A stretch of 64,000 nt of DNA from Epiperipatus broadwayi (GCA_028023455.1 JAQFVV010000064.1:2331825-2395824), one strand, 5' to 3'; positions 13,360 through 25,071 are shown, numbered from the stretch's first letter. Translations and numbers: made by a program. Notes: a model not told the origin generated them from the letters alone.

Positions 13360-14930
13360 TGTAACAAACGGGGTTCGAATACAAGCGTATGTAATATATT
13401 ACTAATTGCGAGTGTTAATGTTGAGTGACTATATACGAAAAGATATATATGTAAATAGTCATTCGAACCCTGTTACAAAGAGTGTGAATGTTAGGTGGGT
13501 ATGCTTATATAAATATATTTGTATATGTGAGTATAAAATGTGTGTATGTATTAACGGTGATGGTTACAAGCAATTATATACGGAGCTGTATAAGTTGTAA
13601 TTGATTATTCGTATATATTTTATCCGTTAAAATTTTTCTTTAAGTCTGGTTAATAATATTGTCGGTAACACGTGTTTTCTTTTGCTAATTAATCTTTTGA
13701 ACATATGAAGATAGAAATAGAAATAAATCAGTTGCTGTAGGCGGTTTAGTAATAACTGGCATCAAGAAGTCCGAAAACGGGTCAGGTGGGTATCTTTGGA
13801 AAACAATAGAAGAACGGGACAGTGGCGTAGGGATATTGGAAGAAAATTTTACAAAGTTAAAGAGTGAAAACAAAAGAACTTTTTTGTGGGCTCGAGAGGA
13901 GAGAAAAAAAAAAAAAAAACGCGGCTTGGACTACGGAGTGTGTGGACGTATAAAATTTTCTTAAGAAGTTTATTAATATTTCTCACCCAAAATGTCGGGG
14001 TAATTCAATAGCGCTAGTTTCGTTAACCGATCCAGTGGACAGTTGTCGTGGAACCCATCTGAAGTGGACCTATGAATTTCGCTATACAAAAGAGTTCTTG
14101 TTCATCAAGTGTAATGGCGATGAAAGATCTAGGAAATGGGACCCTTTCATAAAGTGAGTGAATCATCTACTCCACCTCCGGAATAAGCTATTCGATATAC
14201 CACATTGGAAATCCTTGCCATCCGTTATATCAACCAGACCAGTATTCGTGGAGAATTATAAATGCGGACTTGTCTTTGACCGTGTGAACGGTCGACGGTA
14301 CTTAAGGTAATTGACGTTTACACTAAATATATGTTCAATGAATGCGTCTTGGTAAAGAAACTAGTGTTACCTCAATATTAATTCCTATAATAAATCTCTT
14401 TTAAATTAAATAAAATAACAACTTTAAATAAACAGCTCTGATGTATAATTGCACTATTTTGATGCGTATATGAATTATATATGTGTGTATCAGGGTAAAT
14501 GGGCTGTGCGCTTGAATATTGATATATTTATATGCGTGGATAAATGAGATTTTATCGGTATTAAGTATGGTAATAAATAGAGTAAATGGTATGATAACAT
14601 TCAGGTTGGGTTATTAGATTTATAACGGATAAATTATCGGACAGAATAGATAGACACATAAGACTTAGTTGGGTAGTGTTTAGCTTTGTTCTCTAGTTAG
14701 ACTATAGTCCCCAAACCCTGAGATTGAGCTGGTACGGATGCGCTACCATAAATAGAGGTATATATATATATATACCCGAACCCTTATTTACGTTTTCGAT
14801 GAGATAATTCTTATCCATGTGTAAGATTGGCGCATGAGATGGAATCAGACCATGCTCACAAATATCCTCACTCGAAGCTACGGGTAGAAGCGTACAAATG
14901 GCGATATAAAATATAATGGGTGGTATTATA
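13360..14930 (+). repeat. Nested solo LTR (family also at 27662)
   Basis: Starts TGTAACAAACGGGGTTCGAAT after (TA) sequence and ends near GGTATTATA before (AT)n. Its first 110 bases fold back: TTGTAACA..GGGTTCGAAT pairs with ATTCGAACCCTGTTACAA. A TATA box (TATAAAAT, 13949) lies ~590 bases in. TTAAGGTAA and CCCTGAGAT.GAGCT motifs follow in the same order as in the copy at 27662-29439. No second copy or internal domain is attached, so a solo LTR is the simplest reading. The exact right end is uncertain. Confidence 0.5.
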
Positions 14931-15484
14931 ATATATATATATTTTTGACTTGACTTTAAATCATTTATTTACTTTCTTTTATTACTGTGCGTGTATTCCA
15001 AAAAAAAAATCTATTAGTTTATCACGAGTCACTTTTTATTATTATTTACTACAAATATATTTACGCTTATTTATTTAACTTGATTTTATCGATTTTATTT
15101 TAACTATTTGACCTATTTATTTATTTACGAATATTTTTCTTAATTAATATGTGCATTGATCACTTTTCATAAGTATTGACCACTTCAAATTCTTATTTTT
15201 CTAGAGTGCATTTTTAGTTTTATTTTCATCATTAGGTAATAAATGTAATGTTAAGAGAAGTAGGCAGCAAAGTATAAGGCAATTCCAACACACAGATAGA
15301 TTTTGTGCTGATTTAAATCAACTTTTAATTTCTTTGCCCAAATACTCACACACACCTCAATCATAATTTAATACACTTTTTTTTTTAAAATTTTATTTGA
15401 TAATGTTTTATTTTCATTAATACTTTTATTATACACTTATTTATTTCATTTTTATTTTTAAAGCGTTATTTTTATTCTCCCTTT

Positions 15485-15515
<31 letters not shown>

Positions 15516-15929
15516 TTTCATTTTGCTTGTCTATTTTGATTTTACACATTTATTTTGTTTGCGTCACACTCCACTATGTTCTAGACTTATGAGCTGGGAT
15601 ATCAATATAATCGATAAGACATAATTGAGGGTTTTGACATAAATTGTTTTATAGATGCTTTGACATTTTAAACTCTAAGATTGTTATTTTATTTTACTAA
15701 GACTAACTTTAATCATTTTTCATTATTCAAACTAACTTTGATTCCCGTTTTTACATTTGTTTTAAAAAAAAACTATAGGTTATTTTTATTTCATTAAACT
15801 TTGTTAAACATTTTTCATTATTCTGAGTACATGGTTGTTATATACTAGGTCAGGCCAGCGAATCCGTCAGATTACATATTTTTAATTTTTGTCTGGTGGT
15901 TCTTTATTATATATTTTTTTCTGCATATA
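14931..15929. other. Internal region of the LTR element, unassigned
   Basis: A/T-rich DNA between the nested LTR and the gag relic. No pol-like translation is seen on either strand, although pol would be expected here in an autonomous minus-strand element. Confidence 0.4.
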
Positions 15930-17110
15930 GCCACTCATGCTGGGGGATTGAGAATCACCCCTGAGCCTTTCCTTAGATCTAGTATGAGAGATGTCAGGAT
16001 TGCTGTCAGTTCTTCAAAAGATTTTTGTTCTCTCAGGACTATTAGAATAACATCTCCTCCGGGGACTTCCCAAATTCGACTTATGTCTATATCTTATGGC
16101 ATTTACAGCCGGCTCTCTAAGTTGGGGTTTGAATCCCTATCTCTCGTGTCAAAAGTTGGTCTAGCTCTGTCAAAAGCACTCAACAATTCCGCCATTTGTT
16201 CCACTGTTTCCCTTTCAGTTCCTATGAGCATTTGCTCAATGAAAACTATGGCAGACTATCCTGACAATTTGTTGTTCAGAGAGTGGGTCTGCTGTTAAAG
16301 AGCGTAATTTCACCACTTGCCTTCTAAAAAAAAGAAACGAACAGTTCACCAGGTTGCCATTTATCTTGAGAGATCTGGTGACAAAGATTTTCCTGATAAT
16401 CTTCGTTCCAATAACTAGCTAAAACAGCAATTTTATATTCGGCAAAAGTGACTGTTTTTTTTATAAAGAGTCCCACCAAGATTGAGACCCCCTTGTAAAT
16501 CGCTACACGCTATTGCGATCATAGCCTCTTCACTTAATTGATTTAGAGTGAAATAGCACTCCAAACAATTTAAATGCTCCATAGGAGCTTAACCTTGATG
16601 GCCAGAAAATATCCATATTTTCAAAAACTGGTTCACAATTGCCGGATTGTTTATAATGTGCATGTTTGCACTCAAGTGGTCACACTGTTTTATTTCTGTT
16701 TGCGAACTATTTTTACTATTCTTTTGGTTTACTTTCCAAGCTAAATCTGTCATTCTGACTTTTATCTCTTCAATTACTTTTCTATCTTCTATCTTATTTT
16801 TTTCAATTACTTGGTAAGCGGTCTCTATTTGATTTTCTACTTGTGTTTTAATCTCTTCTATTTCTTCCCTAATTTCTTCTTTTATTTTATTTTGGCCCAT
16901 TTTGATCTGGTCCTTTAACTTTTCAAGCATTTCAGCTTGCCCTTCCAATTTACTCTTCATTTCATTATTTTGGTTTTTAAGCTCTTCGGCTATTTTTTTA
17001 TATTCTTCAGCTGTTTCTTTTTGTTTTTCAAACATTCTGGTTAGTAAAGCTATGATTTCTTTTTTTTCCTTGTTGGGGCTATTTTCTATATTTTTACCTT
17101 GAGTCTCCAT
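15930..17110 (-). pseudogene. Retrotransposon gag relic
   Basis: The ORF at 17110-16589 encodes 173 residues beginning METQGKNIENSPNKEKKE. A long K/E-rich coiled coil follows (residues ~15-125, for example EMKSKLEGQAEMLEKLKDQI). Downstream, in broken frames, come MEHLNCLECYFTLNQLSEEA and a DLQGG segment, then PLSEQQIVRIV and LIGTERETVEQ-like residues. The same sequence block occurs in the relic at 41640 (EHLNCLEQYVTLNQLSEEA) and matches the capsid region of the intact gag at 31021. No zinc knuckle or protease is seen. Plus-strand ORFs over this stretch are shadows. Confidence 0.75.
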
Positions 17111-17542
17111 TTTGGCTTTATTTTTTTTTATATATAATTTATAATTTTAAACAATTTTTATCATTATTTTTAATACCGTATTTTATTCACTTTGATAAGT
17201 TTACTAATTATTATTTTCTTTATTTCTTACTAAACTGGAAATACATGCTGACTCCGCCCCTCCTTTGTCCATTTTTATCCACCCAATCTTAATGCTTTAA
17301 CTCTGCCCAAACATCCAACTGTCTCTGATTTAACATAATGATTTATTTTAGATAGTGTAAACCTCTTTTCATTTAAAGAAAACAAAGTTTTCGGTCAATT
17401 CTTTTTTTTTTAAAAAAAAAAATTAAAACGCTTTAACATATGTAATTTAGCTTTTGTATAGAAATTTTTTTTAAACAAGAAACAAAGTATTTATTTACTA
17501 TTGTTTCTAAGGTCTAGCCCCAAATGTTTGGAAAGCCATTTA

Positions 17543-19178
17543 TGTACCGGGTTGAACCGCCAAAACCACCTACTTATATGTATATATAAGTTTTGGCCAG
17601 TTTCAAACTCCTTCATAATACATTTATAATCTTATAAATGCTACATGAATGAACCGGCATGTTCAAGCAAAATGGGAGATCTTATTGATAGCTTTAACTA
17701 TCAACAATGGCCCACCTCGGTTGCTAGATTCAAACCCCTACTATCCAAATACTTTATTTGTTTCAGGGTAAATCCCGGGTGCCAGCTAGTCTGATGACTA
17801 ACATATTCGGGCAGTAGGCTCATAATCCATTGCTCGAAACATTCCCTAAAACTATCTCAGTCTAATTTTAATTCAATAATACAATTATACAAAATTATTG
17901 GTGGAAAGAATTAATAAAAAAGGTTGTTAAAAAGAATTGACCGACAAATAAAGTTTAAGTTTGAAGACATTTTATTTTAATTAACATTAATTAAGTTTAA
18001 AGATAATTTATTACCCAACATTAATTGACTAAATTTAAGCATCTTTATAAATCTAATTTAAATGCACATTTTAAAAGTAACACATTATAACATATATCTG
18101 GTGAAAAGCATAAATAATATGTGACATCATTAAATTATCTCACATTCACCCACACGCACATCAATAGTTCATTTTATGCATGCTTAAGAGTTCAAATTAC
18201 TTTACTCGGTAGGATTGACAAATTACAGTGGTGACTACTACGTATAAATGATAATAAATAAATGTTTACCTAGGATTTTTGGCACGTGGATATTGCTTGT
18301 TGGTGGCTACTTCTGCTGCTTCTTATGGAGTATACCTAACCGGTTAGATTTGGATGTTTCTTGAAGAGATTTTATGCAAATCCATTGGTTTTATTCTTGA
18401 AGACAGTTGAACGTTTGATGGAGGATTTTGGAGTTGTTATGCAGACATTATTTCACAGGCAGGTTTTGATGATCGTGTTGGACTAAAAAGGCTGAAGCAC
18501 GAGCATATATTTCCAAAAGCTGCTCAACAATGCATTTTTGTTTCTGGATACATAATAGAAACTGCACTGTTATCTGAACAGAAACAAGACTGTCACTGCA
18601 AACTAGACTAAAAAACTGAACTCCGATAAAAAATCTGGCTATTTATGTATCCGAATTGTTTTTGTTTTAATATCTTCCAGCAATAGGTGTTGTCGAAATT
18701 CCATTAGTAATTAATCCTATGACAATGTGTTTTTGACAATTGTTTAATTAGTAGTAGCTTTCATAAACGTATTGTTTTTATATCTTTAATTAGTAGCCCA
18801 TCGCTGGTGTGGTTTTTTTAAATCTTTATTTAACTTAATAGCCATCGCTGTGTTTTCCAAATATAATTTCTTTTTTAACTTTCCTTTATATATATATTTT
18901 TTAAATATTATTCTAACATGCATACATTTATTTACACTCGCACACACATATATAATTTATTATAATAAGCTTGAATGAAAAGAGCTTTATATATTTTTAA
19001 ATTTTGAATTACTTATTTTTAGGAGTACTAATTAAGAAAAACTTTACCTTCTTAACACTTTTAGTTTGACTTTAAGAAAACCCCCTTTTCAAACTCTTTT
19101 ATGAAAGATTTTTTGTTTTTTTTTAATAATTTTTTTAGACAAACATATTTTATATACATGTGCCAAATTGGCCTTGGC

Positions 19179-19181
<3 letters not shown>
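17543..19181 (-). repeat. LTR (5' LTR in element orientation)
   Basis: Partner of 10566-12234, with numerous substitutions and small indels. Its outer end, TTGGCACA, is followed immediately by (AT)n. Confidence 0.88.
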
Positions 19182-19214
<33 letters not shown>

Positions 19215-19287
19215 CATGTAAATGTAGTATACCGATATTTTTGGATTTTATACGAGAAGTGAATTTTAACATACATTTGTTTTTTCT

Positions 19288-19320
<33 letters not shown>
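19182..19320. repeat. (TA)n microsatellites
   Basis: Two pure (TA)n runs at about 19182-19210 and 19291-19320 are separated by ~80 bases. The first abuts the LTR end and is probably the remains of the target site. Confidence 0.85.
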
Positions 19321-19325
<5 letters not shown>

Positions 19326-19515
19326 CTCTCCTTAAATACCAAATGACAATTTTATTTAGTCCTTCTTGAGTTTCTTTAATTGCAATATCAATATTGTTAC
19401 TTACATTCATAATGATAGAATAATCTGCACATTGATCTGTCAAGATTAATATTTCTTAGATCATTAATGAAAATCAGAAACAACAATGCTCTAATGTTTT
19501 CTGAAGGTTTGTGAT
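19321..19515 (-). pseudogene. LINE reverse transcriptase scrap (CR1/Jockey-like)
   Basis: On the minus strand the translation gives LLFLIFINDLRNINL, a form of the widespread SxLGPLLFLIFINDL segment. In another frame it gives NNIDIAIKETQEGLNKIVIW, resembling the block after the catalytic aspartates. The catalytic box itself is corrupted. Only ~65 codons remain. Confidence 0.65.
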
Positions 19516-20101
19516 GATGGTATTTTAGTTGTATTTTTATATTGGACTATTTCCATCATCTAATATGTGTATTGAATGTTTTTAAAAAAGTTTAACTTTA
19601 TTTACATATTTCAAATACATTCAACTGTAAGTAATAGCACATCAAACAGGTTAGTATATACGCAATGTTTGAGAGGTATTATTCTCCCCTCTTCTTCTCT
19701 ATTCATCTATAATATAACAGGACACAATTTTTCTCTAAAATGTATATATAACATGCTATAGAACAGTGAATATAACACTGCAAAAAATATATGCACATTA
19801 ATCAACTATACTGTAACAACATTTGTGATTAAACAGAATTTAAAGCTAAACCCTTTTATCTAGTAAGGGGTTAACAATCTAGAATTGTATGTTTGATTGT
19901 AAATTGAATTTAAGCCCTAAAACATGTTGTACTTAAGATTTGAGGGGAGGCTGATCCATAAACACTGTTATCCTGCAGCACCCGTAGAAAAAAATTAATT
20001 ATAAAATTTGTGCTTGAAAATATTAATAATATAATAATAAAAAAGTATTTTTCATAATTATAAGTACAACTAATGAAAACATTTTTAAGAATTATCTTAA
20101 G
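19516..20101. other. A/T-rich sequence upstream of exon
   Basis: A possible 36-nt mini-exon (19591-19626, flanked by AAAAAAG and GTAAGTAA) is open in phase 0. It is too short to assert. Confidence 0.3.
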
Positions 20102-20259
20102 CAGATGCCTGAGATTCTATTCAAAGAAACTGCTTATTATGGCAGTACCAGTAATGTCATATTTGATGAATTTCAGCAAGCTCTACTGAGACTTGTTTGC
20201 TTTTATCAATGCACCAAACAAGCAACATTGGATCTGCTTGATTCAGCAGTGTCTAGAGA
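20102..20259 (+). CDS. Predicted penultimate coding exon (exon Y1)
   Basis: The frame QMPEILFKETAYYGSTSNVI.. continues through FDEFQQALLRLVCFYQCTKQ to DLLDSAVSR and is open for ~52 codons. It ends at the donor AGA|GTAATA with two bases left over. The base composition is clearly richer than its surroundings. The acceptor is AATTATCTTAAG or the CAG three bases later; both leave phase 0. The joined codon GA+A continues in frame into 20739. FDEFQQAL is reminiscent of an EF-hand-like segment, but I do not identify the protein. The start residue is unknown because earlier exons were not found. Confidence 0.55.
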
Positions 20260-20738
20260 GTAATATATTTATCTATTCTGTTTTTGCTTCAAAACACAAA
20301 ATTTTCATTGTTTTCATTTAGGATGAACAATAAAATATTATTTTTCTTGTGATTATCATTTATCAATTAACACATAAATATTTATTTCAGTAAAAAATAA
20401 AATAATAAAAGAAATATTATTTTAAATATTTATCACATAGATGTTAGTGTTGCATATATATAAAAATATATATTTTCCCAATTGTCATTACAAGAAAAAA
20501 TTGAAATAAAAAGTAAAGGTTGATCGGTTCCAGATATTATTTTCTAAGGAGAATATAGTAAAAATAGAATTAACAATGATTGGTATGGAAAAATAAAATG
20601 ACTTGTGGTTGTGAAAGTAGAAATGCTCTGGTCTATTTTCCTCACTTGCATTTTGCAGCGATATTGTAATAATTCACCCTTTCTTAAATATTTCATAATC
20701 CATGATTGATTTATATAAGTATTACATTATTAATACAG

Positions 20739-20871
20739 ATATGGGGATCCAGATATTTCAAACATCCATTTCACTGAGGGAGTAAAAGTTGTTAATAAAA
20801 CATCTACAGTAAAAAGAAGATGGATTAAAAACAAAATATGCTTAAATAAATATATGGCAGACATGTCCTAA
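20739..20871 (+). CDS. Predicted terminal coding exon (exon Y2)
   Basis: Follows acceptor TATTAATACAG. In the phase supplied by exon Y1 it reads YGDPDISNIHFTEGVKVV, then a basic stretch (VKRRWIKNKICLNKYM) and a TAA stop at 20869-20871. A possible polyadenylation signal, AATAAA, lies in ACAATAAAAG near 21036. The matching phase and open frame over 44 codons support a real exon. It could also accept exon A (8379-8449), whose dangling AG plus A gives Arg in the same frame, so an alternative last exon of that gene cannot be excluded. Confidence 0.5.
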
Positions 20872-21091
20872 GTTGACTATAGCTATTGTTTATTTTTATA
20901 TACTTGTAAATTGAATATTGTAGAGCTTATTTTATAGTTTTTTGTATATATGTTAATTTTAATATTTATAATATTATTTTCAGGAGCTCACATGTAATAA
21001 AAATGTAATAGCTAAATAGCTGACATTTCAGTACAATAAAAGTACATAACTCACTTTTTATTACACAGAGTCTTCTAAAAATAATACTATG

Positions 21092-21098
<7 letters not shown>

Positions 21099-21125
<27 letters not shown>
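21099..21125. repeat. (TA)n microsatellite
   Basis: Pure TA run directly before a repeat beginning TTGTAACAGTACAGG. Confidence 0.85.
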
Positions 21126-21127
<2 letters not shown>

Positions 21128-21390
21128 AACAGTACAGGAAGAGATAGTAAAATGCATCTTACTATGGTCAGGCCTAAGGTCTTCTGATAGAATGCCATGA
21201 ATGACCAATAAAGTGCCTAACCAAAGATTGTATCCACCTCCAATGGGTTAGCTCTGGGTTTACACATTAAATTTAGATACAATTTAGGCTACTTCATCCA
21301 AACCTCACCCTCTTTTGGATTCCATTATGTCTCTGTATTTAAACTCAGGGAGAATGTTGCCTTCAGCTCTTTCCAGGAGTGAATTTACTC
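21124..21390. repeat. Terminal-repeat-like interspersed element
   Basis: Begins TTGTAACAGTACAGGAAGAG and contains TCTTCTGATAGAATGCCAT and AAACTCAGGGAGAATGTTG. This is the same motif order as the foldback arms at 56614-57002 and 58266-58640 (TTGTAACGGTACAG, TCTTCATATAGGATGCCAT, AAACTCAGGGCAGATGTTG). It is probably one arm or a solo end of that family. No coding region is seen. Confidence 0.55.
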
Positions 21391-22750
21391 TAGACAACAA
21401 CTACTGCACCTCTGTATAGGTTTCTATTGAGTAAAGGGTTCATCCAGCCATACTATTATATTACTTTATAATAAGAAAGTGTGTATATGCATCTATAACT
21501 GGTTGTGAATTGATGAATAGATGAATAAATAATTTTGACAAACTAAAGACCATTTTAATGATAATCAAGTTAACAATATTTATTGACTAATAAAATAAAA
21601 TTTCAAAATTCTTGTAATGTGATGAAAGAAAAAATATAAATATAAGGGTGTCATGCACGTATCTCTACCATGGTTAATTATTAATTATGTCTTCTATTCC
21701 AACCTCACCTATGGAAGATGTACATAACAATGCACAAACTATTTACAAGTAGATAAAATTAAGAACAAAAAAAATCATTAATTCATTATTACCATGATCA
21801 TGAAGCTAACTAACTATTTTACAATATTGGATGAATGTATGTACAACAGCCTCATTGTCCAATTCCAGCTGTAGAAGTTCCATCTCCTTTGGGGACCCTC
21901 ACCCTCTCCACTATGTATGTACAATTCCCTAAAATTGATAGAAAATAACATGCACACAAGAAGATTTTTCATTCATACCGAATAAACAAATATAAATTAT
22001 CATTAATTAGCAAAACAAAAAAATAAATTAACAACACAAACTCTGTCCTGCAGCAAGTGTGTGTTTTTAATATGGAATAATATTAAATAAAATCTTAGCT
22101 TATCCCATATCATAGGGATGATGATGATTAGTGTGAAGTCACTATGGAGGAAGAACTGACAAACTTTATTTTACAAAAAAATAGTCTAACTCAATAACAC
22201 CCCCCCCCATACTATGCTAATTTGAATTACAGTGGACTCATTCAAGTACTAGGCATTGAAGTTTTCAAGTGTAGAAGTGAAATAAAAATAAAATTCTACA
22301 AACATACATATATATCTAAAAGAATAATACATAATAAATTAAAACTTTCTTCAAATTATCTTGATTAATGTCCATAAATTTGGCAAATATTGTCTGTCAT
22401 GGATACAGTCTATCTCACTTTTGGTCATCATTCTTTGGTAAGTCATGCATCACTTGTGGAAACTTCTCAGTGACACACTTGAAATGAGGTTATTTCCATC
22501 TTCTATTGTTGCTTTCTTTCCAGATCCATCTAGACATTTAAGGCAGGACATTTGATGCTGTCTAGGCAGTATACAAATGAATATCAAATCATTGTGCTTC
22601 CTATGGTCAGGAACAATAGCATTGCAGTCTTATAGCAATATTAAATTAACTAAAATATATTGCACAGCAATTCATAAAAAATTTAAATTTCCTTAATTTA
22701 TTATTTGGTATTTAAAGGCTTATATAATAAAGAAATTATTTCTTCATTTA
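21391..22750. other. Unassigned sequence with one complex stretch
   Basis: Mostly A/T-rich. The part at about 22360-22620 is more complex: on the minus strand it translates to QHQMSCLKCLDGSGKKATIE and nearby open segments, with one internal stop. It could be an exon, pseudogene or transposon scrap; I do not recognise it. Confidence 0.3.
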
Positions 22751-22754
22751 TATG

Positions 22755-22985
22755 TATATATATGTGTGTGTGTTGATACAAAGATTTTCACGAGTTGCAT
22801 ATAAAAAAGACATATTTTGTGGGTTCATCCATGTTAAAAAACTTAAATATTGGTATACTGATGTTTCAACCATCTTTCTACCTTTTATCACCCAGTGGAT
22901 GACTTGTGTGATCAAGTTGAAACATTGGTATGTCAATATTTAAGTTTTTTAACATGGGTGAACCTGCAAAATATGTCTTTTATAT
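22755..22985. mobile_element. Palindromic (foldback/MITE-like) element, copy 1
   Basis: Arms at 22809-22871 and 22915-22977 are reverse complements with a few differences (GACATATTTTGTGGGTTCAT against ATGGGTGAACCTGCAAAATATGTC). It is bounded by TATATG repeats on the left and (TA)n on the right. A second copy lies at 34755-34970. ORFs at 22748-22943 on both strands are artefacts of the palindrome. Confidence 0.8.
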
Positions 22986-23139
22986 ATATATATAATAATT
23001 AAAACAAGTTGTAAATTTTGTAACTTGCTTTAAGATTGCATTTTATGATCACTAGATGGAGCTTACCAATAGCTCTAAAACATGCTTTGTTTATAAGTGC
23101 CGAAAGAGATAGAATTCAGAGTCTCTATCGTTATTTCCA

Positions 23140-23187
23140 CCTCCAGACCAGCTGGTTTCAAGCTTATTGGCTCACATTAGTGGAGGG
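23140..23187 (-). ncRNA. Degenerate hammerhead ribozyme-like motif
   Basis: Minus-strand order: CCCTCCA (stem I), CTAATGT (core; family CUGANGA), GAGC-CAATAA-GCTT (stem II, with one G-U pair), GAAAC, a palindromic stem III CCAGCTGG ending in the cleavage triplet GTC, then TGGAGG. The last part pairs perfectly with CCTCCA to close stem I. All three stems form. Two core positions deviate, so activity is doubtful. Confidence 0.6.
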
Positions 23188-23824
23188 CTGAGAGACTATA
23201 AAGTATTAAACACGTTTCTATCAATTTGAAAGCATGAATTTATCAGACACATAAATGTCTTCAAACCCAAGCTAGCAAACTAGATAGCTATATTGGTCTG
23301 AATTCAGTTCAGTTTCACCATATAGTAAAAGCCTCTGCAATATATTGCATAGCAAAAACCTTCAAAGGTACACTTATAATAATTAAAACAAGGTATAAAT
23401 TATGTAACTTGCTTTTAAACTTGCATTTTATGATCACTAGATGGAGCTTACCAAGAACTCTAAACAAGCTTTGTTTTTATAAGTGCCGAAAGAGACAGAA
23501 TTCAACAAAGCTTGTTTAGAGCTATTGTAAGCTCCATCTAGTGATCATAAAATGCAAGCTTAAAAACAAGTCTACAAAGTTTATAACTTGTTTTAATTAT
23601 TATAAGTATACCTTTGAAGGTTTTTGCAATGCTATATATTGCAGAGGCTTTTACTATATGGTGAAACTGAACTGAATTCAGACCCATATAGCTATCTAGT
23701 TTGCTAGCTGGGGTTTGAAGACATTTATGTGTCTGATAAATTCATGCTTTCAAATTGATAGAAACGTGTTTGATAAGTGCTGACTTTAAAGTTGATATTT
23801 TGGATCTAGTTTCTAGTCTCTCAG

Positions 23825-23861
23825 CCCTCCACTGACATGAGCCAATAAGCTCGAAACCAGT
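23825..23861 (+). ncRNA. Second, truncated hammerhead-like motif
   Basis: Plus strand: CCCTCCA, CTGACAT, GAGC-CAATAA-GCTC (4-bp stem II), GAAAC, CAG. The sequence then diverges (TTGATAAGC), so the GTC cleavage triplet and the stem I partner are lost. It is the inverted counterpart of 23140-23187. Confidence 0.5.
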
Positions 23862-23870
23862 TGATAAGCT

Positions 23871-24466
23871 CCATCTGGTGATATATGTATATATTGGTAG
23901 TGTTCTATTTCTTTATTTTATCCATATGCAAATAATAGCACAGTTTTTTTTATTTTAACAGTCAATTTAAAATCAGTTCAGTTACTTTTATCCAACTGTA
24001 CAAATCTATTTAAACTATTTTCCATCTAGAGATTGGCTATAGTTTTTATAATTTTGCACTACGAAGATTATACGAATAAGTTGGTATGTTCAAACAAGTC
24101 ATCCATATTCCCTTGGAATTGAACATTCAATCTTGAGATGTTCATATTATGTAGCTATTATATCCTTTTGAAAATAACAAAAAATGATGGGAATGAACTG
24201 TGTTTGTTTTTATACTGGGTTCAATTTCCAGTGCTTAGTATACTAGCATTTTTATTTCCTCTTCCATTGTTGTATGTGTCTATTGTTGTCATATTACATT
24301 GATTGTAAGTAAAAATAAAATTGCATAATATAATTCTACTTTCACCTTCTGCATTTGATTACCTAGTGACTGTCTTGACATTAGATCATTGCTATGTCTT
24401 CTGAGTCTAAGTCTTGTATCATGACATAAAATACACTGACATTTAATGCATTATTGGTATACATAT
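23871..24466. other. No recognisable feature
   Basis: A/T-rich sequence ending in TATACATAT at the LTR boundary. Confidence 0.4.
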
Positions 24467-25071
24467 TGAAGCAATGGATCTGAAGTCCAATCCATGCTTC
24501 ACATCTTCCTATAAACTTGATTAATATTGTAAACCTAAATTAAGTTTATAGGCCAATATCAGCAGGTTTTGCATTACAGCTAAAATTAATTACGTTTATT
24601 AAATTTGTATTTGCTTGTTCTTTTAAATAAATTCCATTGTAACATTAAAATGCTGTTAAAAATATTACTTGTGAAAACCGTTTAGTCAAACATATATATA
24701 CGTCAAGCATATATATATGAGTTAATGCAAAATTCTGCTGAAATAAAACGCTTATTGTATTAAAAGAAATAAGAATGTATTTTACTTTTAAATCTTGTTC
24801 AAATATTTAGTATGATTTGATTTTGAGATAAGCCCACCAACATTTTCTAAAAGAATGTATATTTTTAATTAGTTAAGCCCATTCAAGTCAAATTAAAGAT
24901 GGCCTTCTCTTTCTTTTTTTTAATTAATAAAATCCCAAAGTTTAAAGAAAGAAATTTAGAGTAAAAAAGTAAAAGTTATTTTAGAAGGTGTTACTTTGAA
25001 ACAAAGGAGCATGGGGAGGCTTATCAAGATCTCAGATCATACAAACAATAGAAGGTAGCTGACAGAGAGGG

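Larger units (their letters stand above)
10566..19181 (-). mobile_element. LTR retrotransposon, older, with gag relic and no pol
   Basis: About 8.6 kb bounded by two direct repeats of ~1.65 kb (10566-12234 and 17543-19181). Each reads TGTACCGGG..TTGGCACA on the plus strand, giving TG..CA ends. Orientation is taken as minus: the gag relic is minus-strand, and a polypurine tract (GGAGGGGGGG on the minus strand, around 12240-12250) abuts the LTR at 12234. Both flanks are ATAT, from a (TA)n target. The LTRs differ at many sites, so the insertion is old. The interior holds a gag relic, a solo LTR of another family and unassigned DNA. No protease, RT or integrase is recognisable. Confidence 0.82.
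22992..23870. repeat. 384-bp repeat array, tandem then inverted, with hammerhead-like motifs
   Basis: Unit 1 (22992-23375) and the first ~128 bases of a second unit (23376-23503) are direct repeats: ATAATAATTAAAACAAG, GCATTTTATGATCACTAGAT and GTGCCGAAAGAGA.AGAATTC recur at a spacing of 384. From 23505 to ~23865 the same unit is present in inverted orientation, so 23135-23477 pairs with 23505-23865 around a ~27-base spacer. Each orientation carries one hammerhead-like motif. The array sits between (TA)n tracts and has no ORF. Its organisation resembles retrozymes or Penelope-type terminal repeats. Confidence 0.75.

Noticed and set aside
15948-16298. 116-codon plus-strand ORF
   Set aside because: Antisense shadow of the minus-strand gag relic.
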